A stretch of DNA of 64,000 bases, taken from positions 1,339,084 through 1,403,083 of the forward strand of contig NZ_AP018314.1 in NCBI RefSeq assembly GCF_002368075.1, in the 5' to 3' direction. The translations under genes were made by a program, and so were the position numbers. Positions 53,955 through 62,440 of the stretch are shown piece after piece. The DNA is from Sphaerospermopsis kisseleviana NIES-73. GTDB taxonomy: Bacteria; Cyanobacteriota; Cyanobacteriia; Cyanobacteriales; Nostocaceae. The notes beneath the pieces were generated by a model. The model did not search any database. It was not told where the DNA came from and saw only the letters and a program-made list of their open reading frames with translations. The first letter of the stretch is position 1; every line of letters starts with the position of its first letter.

Positions 53955-55020
53955 GATTTAACCGTAGGTGTTACTTAAAAGGGATATTTTACTCTGTAAG
54001 TGGATTTTTGTCCTGTGCATGGTGCAAAAAAGTGATTTAGGGAAGGTAACAGGGAAAAGAAAACGGGTAAGAAGCAATCAAGGTGTACCTTGCGATCGCC
54101 AAAATCAAATAAAAGTCCTATATCAGCAGTCAGCCTTGGAGAAATCCTAGTTGATGATCAATTAATAGTAGTGAGTAAGACTACAAAAAGCCAGCTATCA
54201 AACATGAAATCTGAGTCATAAAATACTATTTATAGCAGTATAAAAATGTGCAATATCACAATTTTTACAGATACAAATCATAGAGAATAAACGGATTTTT
54301 TGTTTAAAGTTGTTCATTAAAAATAAATTATGTTATTGTGAAGATCAATTGTCATTCAAAATCGCTAATGTTATTAAAAGCGTGATTTTCCTAGCCTATA
54401 AGTCCTTTGTGTGCAGCATGATTAGAGCATTATACTCTACAAATTCATTACCAGAAAGCCGTCACAGCAATCGGGGAAGTGCTTACTTGTTTGCACCGAT
54501 GGTCAACTTCAATATCATGGCAGACGTGGGAGATACTCCACCATAAACTTTTATAAAAAAATACTAATTTATTGTCTTTATTGTCAAAATTCAGGATTCA
54601 GAAAAATTTTACAATTCAGAATTGACAGATTCAAGATTTTGTCAAACATTTGCAGTATCATCCTTGAAGTCCTGTGTATTATGTATGCTGTATTCTGTAT
54701 TCTGTATTCTGTATTCTGTATTCTGTATCCTGAATCATTACAATAATTGCTCATTCAAGAAAAAGTAAGTATTCAGCTATCAGCAATCAGCAGTCAGCTA
54801 AAACTGCTTTTCAGACTAATTTTACAGAATTTTTAGAGCAGACTGATACCAAAATCAATTGCTAATTCTTCGCTAAAAATGCTCATAAATTCCAGATCAT
54901 AACTGATTACTGATTACTGATTACTGATTACTAAATACTCGGAATAAAAATTACATTGTCTGTTAAGCAACAAGACAATATTTTCCTGTCACACAAAACT
55001 TATGTGAGATATTTGTAGCC
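53955..55020. other. Long gene-poor stretch
   Basis: About 1.07 kb without a supported gene. Short open frames at 53968-54150 and 54310-54546 have non-ATG or poor starts and no recognisable protein pattern. The stretch has a HIP1-like GCGATCGCC at about 54092, a TATTCTG period-7 array at about 54683-54730, CAGCTATCAGCAATCAGCAGTCAGC at 54774, and TACTGATTACTGATTACTG at 54903-54932. The acyltransferase promoter should lie near the right edge. Confidence 0.5.
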
Positions 55021-55713
55021 ATGATTAACCAATTATATTCTGACAAATTACAGCGACTACCAGGACTTTTATTAACCACCTTATTAGGTGATATTCCGTC
55101 AATTCTTTTGGGTCCACAACTGAGAAGGTTGGTATATCGCCGTCTTTTTGCAGCTATGGGTAAGAGGGTGTACATTCAGCATGGTGCAGAATTTCTCTCT
55201 ACCACCTCTATTGAAATTGGTAATGGAGTACACATCTTTAAAAATGTGCGTTTAGATGCCAAAGGACACCCAAACAATAAAATTTATTTAGGAAATGGAG
55301 TAGCAATTGAGCGTAACGTAGATATAGGCTGTTTGGAAAATACTTGTATACACATAGAGGAAGATACATTCATTGGACCAAATGTCTGTATTGCTGGACC
55401 TGGAAATATTACGATTGGTAAGCAATGTATGATCGCATCTCAATCTGGTATATATGCAAATAATCACAATTTTACAGATACATTATTGCCAATGCAAAAA
55501 CAGGGCGTTACCCGTCAGGGAATTGTGATTGAGGATGATTGTTGGCTAGGACATGGAGTTACTGTATTAGATGGTGTAACTATTGGCAAGGGTAGCGTAA
55601 TTGGTGCAGGAGCAGTAGTCACTAAAGATATTCCTCCCTATTCCGTCGCTGTTGGTATACCTGCAAAAGTGATTAAAAGCCGGACAGCTAAAGAAATGGT
55701 GCAGTATTCTTAA
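55021..55713 (+). CDS. Hexapeptide-repeat (LbH) acyltransferase
   Basis: A 230-residue left-handed beta-helix transferase, probably an O-acetyltransferase of the maltose/galactoside or capsule type. Hexapeptide turns are visible: IEIGNGVHIFKNVRLDAKG, IYLGNGVAIERNVDIG, and later WLGHGVTVLDGVTIGKGSVIGAG. The catalytic His region is IYANNHNFTD. The end VTKDIPPYSVAVGIPAKVIKSR is typical. The acceptor (sugar or polysaccharide) is unknown. ATG at 55021 gives an N-terminal helical extension of about 60 residues. Confidence 0.88.
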   Translation: MINQLYSDKLQRLPGLLLTTLLGDIPSILLGPQLRRLVYRRLFAAMGKRVYIQHGAEFLSTTSIEIGNGVHIFKNVRLDAKGHPNNKIYLGNGVAIERNVDIGCLENTCIHIEEDTFIGPNVCIAGPGNITIGKQCMIASQSGIYANNHNFTDTLLPMQKQGVTRQGIVIEDDCWLGHGVTVLDGVTIGKGSVIGAGAVVTKDIPPYSVAVGIPAKVIKSRTAKEMVQYS

Positions 55714-55727
55714 ATTTAGGGTGTAGA

Positions 55728-55766
55728 GAGGTAGGGAATAGGGAATAGGGAATAGGGAATAGGGAA
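55728..55766. repeat. STRR (GGGAATA)n
   Basis: About five period-7 units GGGAATA between the acyltransferase gene and psbI; the complement of the ATTCCCT unit upstream of larB. Confidence 0.9.
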
Positions 55767-55881
55767 TAGAAAATTATTTCTTCAGCCCCCTGCCTAGAAA
55801 CATACCTCCAAAAAAGAACCAGATGTGAGTAAGATAGAGATTGCTGAAAAGTTTTTTGTCTTACCCCTGGGAGATAATTCT

Positions 55882-55998
55882 ATGGTGACTTTAAAAATCG
55901 CTGTTTATATTGTTGTTGCCTTCTTCATAGGAATTTTTGTGTTTGGATTTTTGTCAAATGACCCTGCTCGCAACCCTGGCCGTCGGGATTTAGAATAG
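55882..55998 (+). CDS. psbI: Photosystem II reaction centre protein I
   Basis: A 38-residue peptide, [15 protein letters not shown] then [15 protein letters not shown] and NPGRRDLE. It matches PsbI almost along its entire length: one transmembrane helix (about 6-24) followed by the conserved [11 protein letters not shown] tail. PsbI sits beside D1 and CP43 in photosystem II and aids assembly and dimer stability. Too short for ordinary gene callers. GGGAG lies about 9 nt before the ATG. Single-gene unit. Confidence 0.95.
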   Translation: MVTLKIAVYIVVAFFIGIFVFGFLSNDPARNPGRRDLE

Positions 55999-56223
55999 GA
56001 ACACAACAAATCATCTGTTATCAACTGCAACTGCTGGAAGGTGGAAGACACTCAATGCCTAAACACTGGCACAAATCTGGAAAATGATACTGTGTCGTCC
56101 TTTTGGCGGCTTGCTACAAGTCAGCAGAAGGCAAAAGTCGGAAGGCCAAGTGTAAATCATCCTTCCGGCTAAATATTTGGTTTTTCATATCTGGCTTGTT
56201 GTTAGCTCGATTTTCCACAAGAT

Positions 56224-58749
56224 ATGCTTCATCCAGTTTTGCTACCTGACTCACCTCCTGTTCAAGAATACATCCAACCTGGCCATCTTCTCGCTTCTGC
56301 TTCTGTGGTAGAAGAGCAAACTGGGACGCAGCAACTTGCGACTTCAGGAAATATCGAGACTGCTAATGGTCTGGTGACTCCCACACAAACTAATCAAGAT
56401 AATGCAGTAATTAGCAAAAGCTTATCCTCAAATTCTGTTCCAGAAACTGTACCGCCAACATTTTCCCCTCTGATTGTTTCTAGAAGTGGGGGGCTTTTGA
56501 GAAAATCTTTGATAGTTGGTACTTCCCAAAAGGAAGATGCGGATGCTGACAACACACCGGGGGCTACATTTCCACAAATTTCTCGTGAAGTTACCAATAC
56601 AAACAATATATGGTTGGCTGAGTCACCAGTTATGATCAAAACTTCAGCCCCAGTAAAACACCCAGTAAAACATAAAAGCCAACATCAAAATCCTGTAAAT
56701 ATATACAAATCAGGGGAGAAGATTAATATTTCCGCCTCTACAAAGACGGGAGAAAATACGTCCAGTTCTCTCCTAGTACAAAATATTATTGAGTTTAAGC
56801 CACGTAATTCAAATAACCAACCATCAACTTCTACTACTGTAGAATTTCCTCCGCCAAATCAACCTGCTGGGAATACGCCACAAGTAAGACAACGAGTTAT
56901 AGAAGTAATTGCAGACCGCCAAGAATATGATGAGCAAAGACGAATCGTTACGGCTGAAGGTAATGTGGTGGTTAGATTTGATGGGGCGGTGGTAGATGCC
57001 GATCGCCTACAAGTAAATTTGGATAATTTAATTGCTGTGGGGGAAGGTAATGTTGCTTTAACTAGGGGTAATCAGGTATTACGGGGAGAACGCTTTACTT
57101 ATAATTTTGTTCAGGATAGTGGGGATCTGGAAAATGGCAGGGGCGAAATTTACATCCCCACAACTCAAGCTGATTTTGCTTTTTCTCCCTCCCCAACTAC
57201 AGATATTACCGCAGGTGGTGTACCTAGTCGTCCACCTAGTGACCGGATTCGTGCTAATCAACCTGTTACTGGTGTCAGCAGTCCCGGTGGTATTGATGTG
57301 AATTTTGCAGGTCAAGCAGATGCCAGAAATATTCCCGCAGCCAAATCCGGTGGTATGGTCAAAAGATTGCGTTTTCAAGCCCAACGCATTGATTTTTATC
57401 CCCGTGGTTGGCAAGCTGAGGATGTGCGGATTACCAATGATCCTTTTTCACCCCCAGAATTAGAGTTACGAGCTTCTAAAGTGACTTTGACGCGAGAAGC
57501 ACCTTTGGTAGATCGGGTAACTACTCAGCGTCAACGTTTAGTTTTTGACCAGAATTTTGTCTTACCTATCCCCATTGATAACCAAAAAATTGACCGTCGA
57601 GAAAGGGATATTAATCCTTTTCTTGTTTCTCCTGGTTATGATAATGGTAAACGGGGGGGTTTATATGTAGAACGGAATTTCTTAGCGATTAATAATGATC
57701 AAACTCGTTGGTTGATTACACCTCAATTGTTTGTACAGAGAGCTATTCAAGATAATAGTAATATTCCTGGTTTGTTGGGTGTAAAAACTAAGCTAAATAC
57801 TGTGTTAAATGCAAAAACTAAGGTGGAAGGAGTAGGAGAATTAACAAGTCTGGATGTGAATAAATTAGAGGATAATTTGCAGGGGAGTTTACGGTTACGT
57901 CAGAGTTGGGGTGAGGTAAATCCTCATATATTGAATTTAGAATATAGCTACCGCGATCGCCTTTACAATGGTACTCTCGGTTTCCAAACTGTGCAGAGTA
58001 GTTTGGGTGGTGTAATCACTTCTCCGATTATTCCTCTGGGAAAAAGTGGCATTAATCTTAGCTATCAAGGAGGCGCTCAGTATATTAATTCTAATACAGA
58101 TCGTGCCGATTTACTAGAGCCACAACGGAAAAATAACCGTGTTTCTTTAGGTCGGTTACAAGGTAGTATTGCTCTAAATACTGGTTTTTTGTTATGGCAG
58201 GGAAAACCATTACCAGCTACTGCTAAGGAAGGATTAAAATATACACCAAATCCTGTAGTACCTTACTTGCAGGCGATCGCGGGTGTGACGGGTACAACCA
58301 GTTATTACACCAGTGGCGATAATCAAAGTACCTTAATTGGTACTGTTGGTTTAGTTGGCCAGATAGGTCATTTTTCTCGCCCATTTTTTGATTATACTGC
58401 CTTTAATGTGAGTTATTCCCAAGGTTTCAACAGCGGTTTATCACCATTTTTGTTTGATCGTTCTGTTGATAACAAAGTTTTGAGTGCTGGTATTTCCCAA
58501 CAAATATATGGACCGTTTCGTTTAGGCTTTCAAACATCAATCAACCTAGATACAGGTAAAGAAAGTAGTACAGATTATATTCTGGAATATAACCGCCGCA
58601 CCTATGGCATCACCTTGCGTTACAATCCAGTTTTAGAATTAGGTGGTTTTAGTATTCGTATTAGTGATTTTAACTGGAAAGGTGGTACTGATCCATTTTC
58701 TTCAGATGAAGTGAAACCTGTGGTGGGTGGAGTGCGACAAGATAATTAG
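56224..58749 (+). CDS. DUF3769 outer-membrane protein, LptD-like
   Basis: An 841-residue protein of the cyanobacterial DUF3769 type, which combines an OstA/LptA-like domain with a beta-barrel and probably inserts LPS into the outer membrane as LptD does. A low-complexity N-terminal region (1-220) precedes the OstA-like repeat part (about 225-300: ADRQEYDEQRRIVTAEGNVVV...LTRGNQVLRGERFTYNF). The C-terminal ~400 residues show alternating amphipathic strands (LEYSYRDRLYNGTLGFQ). No signal peptide is apparent from the ATG at 56224, and an in-frame TAG lies seven codons upstream; export must use another signal or start. Role inferred. Confidence 0.78.
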   Translation: MLHPVLLPDSPPVQEYIQPGHLLASASVVEEQTGTQQLATSGNIETANGLVTPTQTNQDNAVISKSLSSNSVPETVPPTFSPLIVSRSGGLLRKSLIVGTSQKEDADADNTPGATFPQISREVTNTNNIWLAESPVMIKTSAPVKHPVKHKSQHQNPVNIYKSGEKINISASTKTGENTSSSLLVQNIIEFKPRNSNNQPSTSTTVEFPPPNQPAGNTPQVRQRVIEVIADRQEYDEQRRIVTAEGNVVVRFDGAVVDADRLQVNLDNLIAVGEGNVALTRGNQVLRGERFTYNFVQDSGDLENGRGEIYIPTTQADFAFSPSPTTDITAGGVPSRPPSDRIRANQPVTGVSSPGGIDVNFAGQADARNIPAAKSGGMVKRLRFQAQRIDFYPRGWQAEDVRITNDPFSPPELELRASKVTLTREAPLVDRVTTQRQRLVFDQNFVLPIPIDNQKIDRRERDINPFLVSPGYDNGKRGGLYVERNFLAINNDQTRWLITPQLFVQRAIQDNSNIPGLLGVKTKLNTVLNAKTKVEGVGELTSLDVNKLEDNLQGSLRLRQSWGEVNPHILNLEYSYRDRLYNGTLGFQTVQSSLGGVITSPIIPLGKSGINLSYQGGAQYINSNTDRADLLEPQRKNNRVSLGRLQGSIALNTGFLLWQGKPLPATAKEGLKYTPNPVVPYLQAIAGVTGTTSYYTSGDNQSTLIGTVGLVGQIGHFSRPFFDYTAFNVSYSQGFNSGLSPFLFDRSVDNKVLSAGISQQIYGPFRLGFQTSINLDTGKESSTDYILEYNRRTYGITLRYNPVLELGGFSIRISDFNWKGGTDPFSSDEVKPVVGGVRQDN

Positions 58750-58887
58750 GCTGTTAATCTGATTGATAATGATATTAAATCAAATCAACCACCAAGTGCA
58801 GGATTCCAATTTTTTGGGCTTGTGAAAATTGATGGTAAAACGGAAGTTTTAATGCTACACTAAAAAACCACGCTCGCAGGGGGGTAT

Positions 58888-59652
58888 ATGACCTCTACCA
58901 CAAATCTTCCCACATCTGGAATTAGTCTTCCAGATCATACTCAATTACCAGAGTCTGATGGTACATTTGTGAAAAATTTTCAGGAACATCCTCAAAGCAT
59001 TCTATTAACAGAATCTATTAAACCAGTATTGCAGAAAATCCATCCTGACGGACAATATTGTATAGGTCAAGATAGCGGCATTTACTGGCGTATGACCGAT
59101 CCTCCAGAACGGGGTGCAGAAGCACCAGATTGGTTTTATGTGCCTAATGTGCCTCCTAGTTTGAATGGTCAAATGCGCCGTTCTTATGTCCTGTGGCAAG
59201 AGTATATTTCACCATTAATTGTTCTAGAATTTGTTTCTGGGAATGGCGATGAAGAACGGGATCAAACACCGTGGAAAGGAAAATTTTGGATTTATGAACA
59301 GGTGATACATCCAGCTTTTTATGGTATTTATGAAGTGAATAAAGCCAGTGTGGAAGTTTATCATTTAATTGAAAATAAATACCAATTATTACCAGCAAAT
59401 GAACGGGGACATTATCCTATTCCAGCTTTAGGTGTTGAGTTAGGAATTTGGCAAAGTGAATATCAAAATGTAGATTTACCTTGGTTACGTTGGTGGGATT
59501 TAGATGGTAATTTGTTGTTAAGTGGAGAAGAACGAGCAGAACAGGAATATCAAAGGGCGGAACAGGAACGCCAAAAGGCTGAACAGGAACGCCTAAAAAA
59601 TGAGCGTTTAATTGCCCAATTGCGTGCTTTAGGTGTTGAACCGGAAGTTTAA
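58888..59652 (+). CDS. Uma2-family (DUF820) PD-(D/E)XK-like nuclease
   Basis: A 254-residue Uma2 protein, a very large cyanobacterial family with a restriction-endonuclease-like fold and unproven role. Core: YCIGQDSGIYWRMTDPPERGAEAPDWFYVPNVPP (the D of APDW is the first acidic residue), LIVLEFVSGNGDEE (E of VLEF) and KFWIYEQ. The C-terminus is a coiled coil of EQ/RAEQER repeats ending LRALGVEPEV, as in many family members. ATG at 58888 follows GGGGGG. Confidence 0.85.
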   Translation: MTSTTNLPTSGISLPDHTQLPESDGTFVKNFQEHPQSILLTESIKPVLQKIHPDGQYCIGQDSGIYWRMTDPPERGAEAPDWFYVPNVPPSLNGQMRRSYVLWQEYISPLIVLEFVSGNGDEERDQTPWKGKFWIYEQVIHPAFYGIYEVNKASVEVYHLIENKYQLLPANERGHYPIPALGVELGIWQSEYQNVDLPWLRWWDLDGNLLLSGEERAEQEYQRAEQERQKAEQERLKNERLIAQLRALGVEPEV

Positions 59653-59747
59653 TAAAATTCAGATCCCCAATTGTTTAATTATGTTTAATAAGTCGGGGAT
59701 CTAATTTTTTGCAATCCAAAATCCAAAATCTAAAATCCAAAATTGCC

Positions 59748-61280
59748 TTACCTTGGTTTTCCCAAAGTAGTTATATATAAAACTGCTTCATCAGCGGGAA
59801 TACCCAAAACATCATTTACCTGATCATCAAAGAAACCACCGATACCACTAACTCCTAAATTCAAGCGAATCGCTGCTAGATTAAGCCTTTGTCCTAAATG
59901 ACCGGCATCGAGATGTAAATAACGGTAAACGCGATCGCCATATTGTCCTATAGCTGTTTTTAAATCAGCAGTATGAAATATTACCGCTGCTGCATCTCGT
60001 CCTAATTCCTGTCCCAAACAAAGAAAATGCAACTCACGACGAAAATTCTTAAAGCGAATTTGTCTTAATTCTTGGGCTTTTGGTGCATAATAATAACAGC
60101 CAGATTCTAGTCCTTTAACACCAGAAACAGCAATAAATGTTTCAATTAAATTCAGGTCAAAATAATCAGGAGCAGTATCTAAATTTTGATCCAGATAATT
60201 TTGTGGTTGATAGGTAAAATCGAGTAAAGCTTTCAGTTCATCAAAAGTTAATTTTTCACCACTATAAGAGCGAGTAGAACGACGTTTATAGATAGTATTT
60301 TCTAAATCTACAAAATTTTTACCCCAGTCAATTGGTGTGGTGACAGTAGAAAGTTTGTCGCAAAAAGGAAAATTATATTTATCATCTAAAGTTTTTTCTG
60401 GTTTGGTAGTGGCTACATTTTTTTTACTGTTTTCATCAGATTTAATTTGGGTGTGAACATGAAAATATTTTAAGAGTTTTCCATCAGGAATGGAAGGATA
60501 ATTAGTTTCTGTTAATGAAGGTAAGGCGGTTTTTCCTAAAGGCAAATTTTGTTTAATATCTAATAAATCTGCCAATGCCATCACTACAGTTGCACCTTCT
60601 TGTTCTGGATCGATATACAGTAGATCATTGATAGCTTCATCTGCAAAACCACCAATTAAATGAGGACGATAATCAGTAATTGATCCTGCCAATTCAATGT
60701 TACCTAAAAGATGTCCAGTATCAAGAAAAATGCGACGATAAGCTCGATCTTCATAACGCCATGCAGAACGATAAAAAACCGCAGTAGTAATAATAGCGAG
60801 TTGAGTATTTTCTAAACTAGGATGCCAAAAACAAGCTGCTTGTAAAGCTGTCCAAACATCATTTTCCCAAAATTGTTTTAAAGAATGAGTACGACATTGA
60901 TAGTTATAAAGTCCAGCAGGTAACAAAGCTGTACCACGGGAAACTAAATATACTTCAGCTGGGTATAAACCTCCTGCACTGGGAGCAGAGCGAAAATAAA
61001 CTGCACTACCCATAGAAGGCATTTTCGCAGTCAGTCCATAACTGTGAAATAACAGTTGCGAAAGTCTCCGCCACCATCTAACATCAGGATTATGGTTAAA
61101 AGCCTCTGGTGCTTCTTGTAAATAGGGTTTAAGGTCAAAATCAGCGCCAATTTTGTATTCTTTAAATGGTACTGGTTGTTTAGCCCAGTCTAACTCCTGA
61201 TTTTTCCCAGCTAATGTCTCCGGGTCGTATTTAGTACGCTCGTGGTAATGTTGGGCAATTGATTGGTATATTTCTGGCAT
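59748..61280 (-). CDS. SagB/ThcOx-family nitroreductase-like oxidoreductase
   Basis: A 510-residue FMN-dependent oxidoreductase with two nitroreductase-fold halves. The N-terminal half (about 50-240) has FRSAPSAGGLYPAEVYLV and the C-terminal half (about 320-505) has YKRRSTRSYSGEKLTFDELKALLDF. The FMN-contact segment LDTGHLLGNIELAG near 186-199 is matched by LDAGHLGQRLNLAA near 463-476. SagB enzymes oxidise azolines in peptide natural products, but no cyclodehydratase or precursor gene is nearby, so the substrate is unknown. ATG at 61280 is clear. Confidence 0.85.
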   Translation of the reverse strand: MPEIYQSIAQHYHERTKYDPETLAGKNQELDWAKQPVPFKEYKIGADFDLKPYLQEAPEAFNHNPDVRWWRRLSQLLFHSYGLTAKMPSMGSAVYFRSAPSAGGLYPAEVYLVSRGTALLPAGLYNYQCRTHSLKQFWENDVWTALQAACFWHPSLENTQLAIITTAVFYRSAWRYEDRAYRRIFLDTGHLLGNIELAGSITDYRPHLIGGFADEAINDLLYIDPEQEGATVVMALADLLDIKQNLPLGKTALPSLTETNYPSIPDGKLLKYFHVHTQIKSDENSKKNVATTKPEKTLDDKYNFPFCDKLSTVTTPIDWGKNFVDLENTIYKRRSTRSYSGEKLTFDELKALLDFTYQPQNYLDQNLDTAPDYFDLNLIETFIAVSGVKGLESGCYYYAPKAQELRQIRFKNFRRELHFLCLGQELGRDAAAVIFHTADLKTAIGQYGDRVYRYLHLDAGHLGQRLNLAAIRLNLGVSGIGGFFDDQVNDVLGIPADEAVLYITTLGKPR

Positions 61281-61318
61281 AGTATTTTTAATTTAAGATC
61301 CTCGGAAAATTCTATTTT

Positions 61319-61445
61319 TTGATTGGGGACTGGGGACTGGTGACTGGGAAAGAAAATTTTAGATTTTAGATTTTAGATTTTAGATTTTATATTGGAATTG
61401 ACAAAAACAATCCAAAATCCAAAATCCAAAATCTCAAATAAGTAA
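61319..61445. repeat. STRRs in the sagB-hydrolase divergent gap
   Basis: GGGGACT/GGTGACT units (61324-61349), TTTTAGA units (61357-61388) and CCAAAAT units (61410-61432). The gap should hold the two divergent promoters; none is recognisable. Confidence 0.8.
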
Positions 61446-61469
61446 CTCCTGACTCCTGCTGTATTTATT

Positions 61470-62321
61470 ATGAATTACCAAATGATGCCTACACGCAAAA
61501 CACTGTCAAAATCTGACGTTGAAATCTCTTACTTGGAATGGAACAAAGGTCAAAACCCATTGCTGTTATTACATGGTATGGCTGATAATGCTTGGGTTTG
61601 GTCGAGTTTAGGAGATTATTTAGCGGCTGATTACCATATAATTGCCCCAGATATGCGTGGTCATGGTGAGAGTAGTAAACCAGAGAAAGATTATAGTTTT
61701 GAAAGTGCGATCGCTGACATAGAAGCATTAATGGATCACCTGGGATGGAATGCTGCTCATGTTGTCAGTCATTCTTGGACAGGTAAACTAGCTGCTATTT
61801 GGGCGCGACAAAACCCAAAACGCTTAAAAAGCATCACTTTGGTAGATCCAATTTTCATCTGGAAAATGCCCAGTTTACTAAAATTAACTTTTCCTTTGTT
61901 GTATAAAGTTCTACCATTCTTAAAAACTATGGGACCATTTACCAGTTACGAAGAAGCGGAACAACAAATCAAACAACTAAGTCAATTTCAAGACTGGAGT
62001 GCTGTACAGCAACAAGTTTTTCAAGCGGGAATAGAACAAAAACCCGATGGAACTTGGGGTAGTAAATTTACAATTTCTGCCCGTGATGGTATTTTTGATG
62101 CAGTCTTAGAAGTACCAGGTTTTATTACTCCTGTTGATACACCTGCCCTCTTTATTCAACCAGAAAAAGGAGTAAACCGCCAAGATTGGCAAATTAAACC
62201 CTACAAAACCAACCTGAAAAACCTCACCTTTAAAAAATTACCTGGAAATCATTGGCCATTTCTAACCAAACCAGCAGAATTTAATCAAACTGTCGCCGAA
62301 TTTTTAGCAAGACAAAAATGA
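61470..62321 (+). CDS. Alpha/beta-hydrolase
   Basis: A 283-residue alpha/beta-hydrolase fold protein. The oxyanion-hole motif HGMADNAWVW (about 35-44), APDMRGHGESSKP (about 65-77) and nucleophile elbow SHSWTG (about 105-110, S-H-S-x-T instead of G-H-S-x-G) are followed by cap helices. The catalytic His is in GNHWPFL near 258-264. The N-terminal MMPTRKTLSKSDVEISYLEW is standard. Substrate unknown. Confidence 0.87.
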   Translation: MNYQMMPTRKTLSKSDVEISYLEWNKGQNPLLLLHGMADNAWVWSSLGDYLAADYHIIAPDMRGHGESSKPEKDYSFESAIADIEALMDHLGWNAAHVVSHSWTGKLAAIWARQNPKRLKSITLVDPIFIWKMPSLLKLTFPLLYKVLPFLKTMGPFTSYEEAEQQIKQLSQFQDWSAVQQQVFQAGIEQKPDGTWGSKFTISARDGIFDAVLEVPGFITPVDTPALFIQPEKGVNRQDWQIKPYKTNLKNLTFKKLPGNHWPFLTKPAEFNQTVAEFLARQK

Positions 62322-62337
62322 AGGAGTCAGGAGTCTG

Positions 62338-62440
62338 GATTCAGAATAATTTTAGATTTTAGATTTTAGATTGGAGTTGACAGAAACAATCACCAATCAC
62401 CAATCACCAATCACCAATCACCAATCACCAATCACCAATC
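62338..62440. repeat. STRRs up to the kinase start
   Basis: TTTTAGA units (62349-62371) and about seven period-7 CACCAAT units (62389-62440). The array ends on the base before the kinase ATG, leaving no room for a normal ribosome site, so initiation must use unusual leader sequence. Confidence 0.9.

Noticed and set aside
53968-54150. 60-codon plus-strand gene
   Set aside because: No ATG start, no ribosome site, unlikely composition.
54310-54546. 78-codon plus-strand gene
   Set aside because: Non-ATG start, no ribosome site and no recognisable motif; kept as gene-free sequence.
59748-61280. RiPP or toxin biosynthetic cluster around the SagB-like gene
   Set aside because: No precursor peptide, cyclodehydratase or transporter gene lies nearby; neighbours are a Uma2 nuclease and a generic hydrolase.
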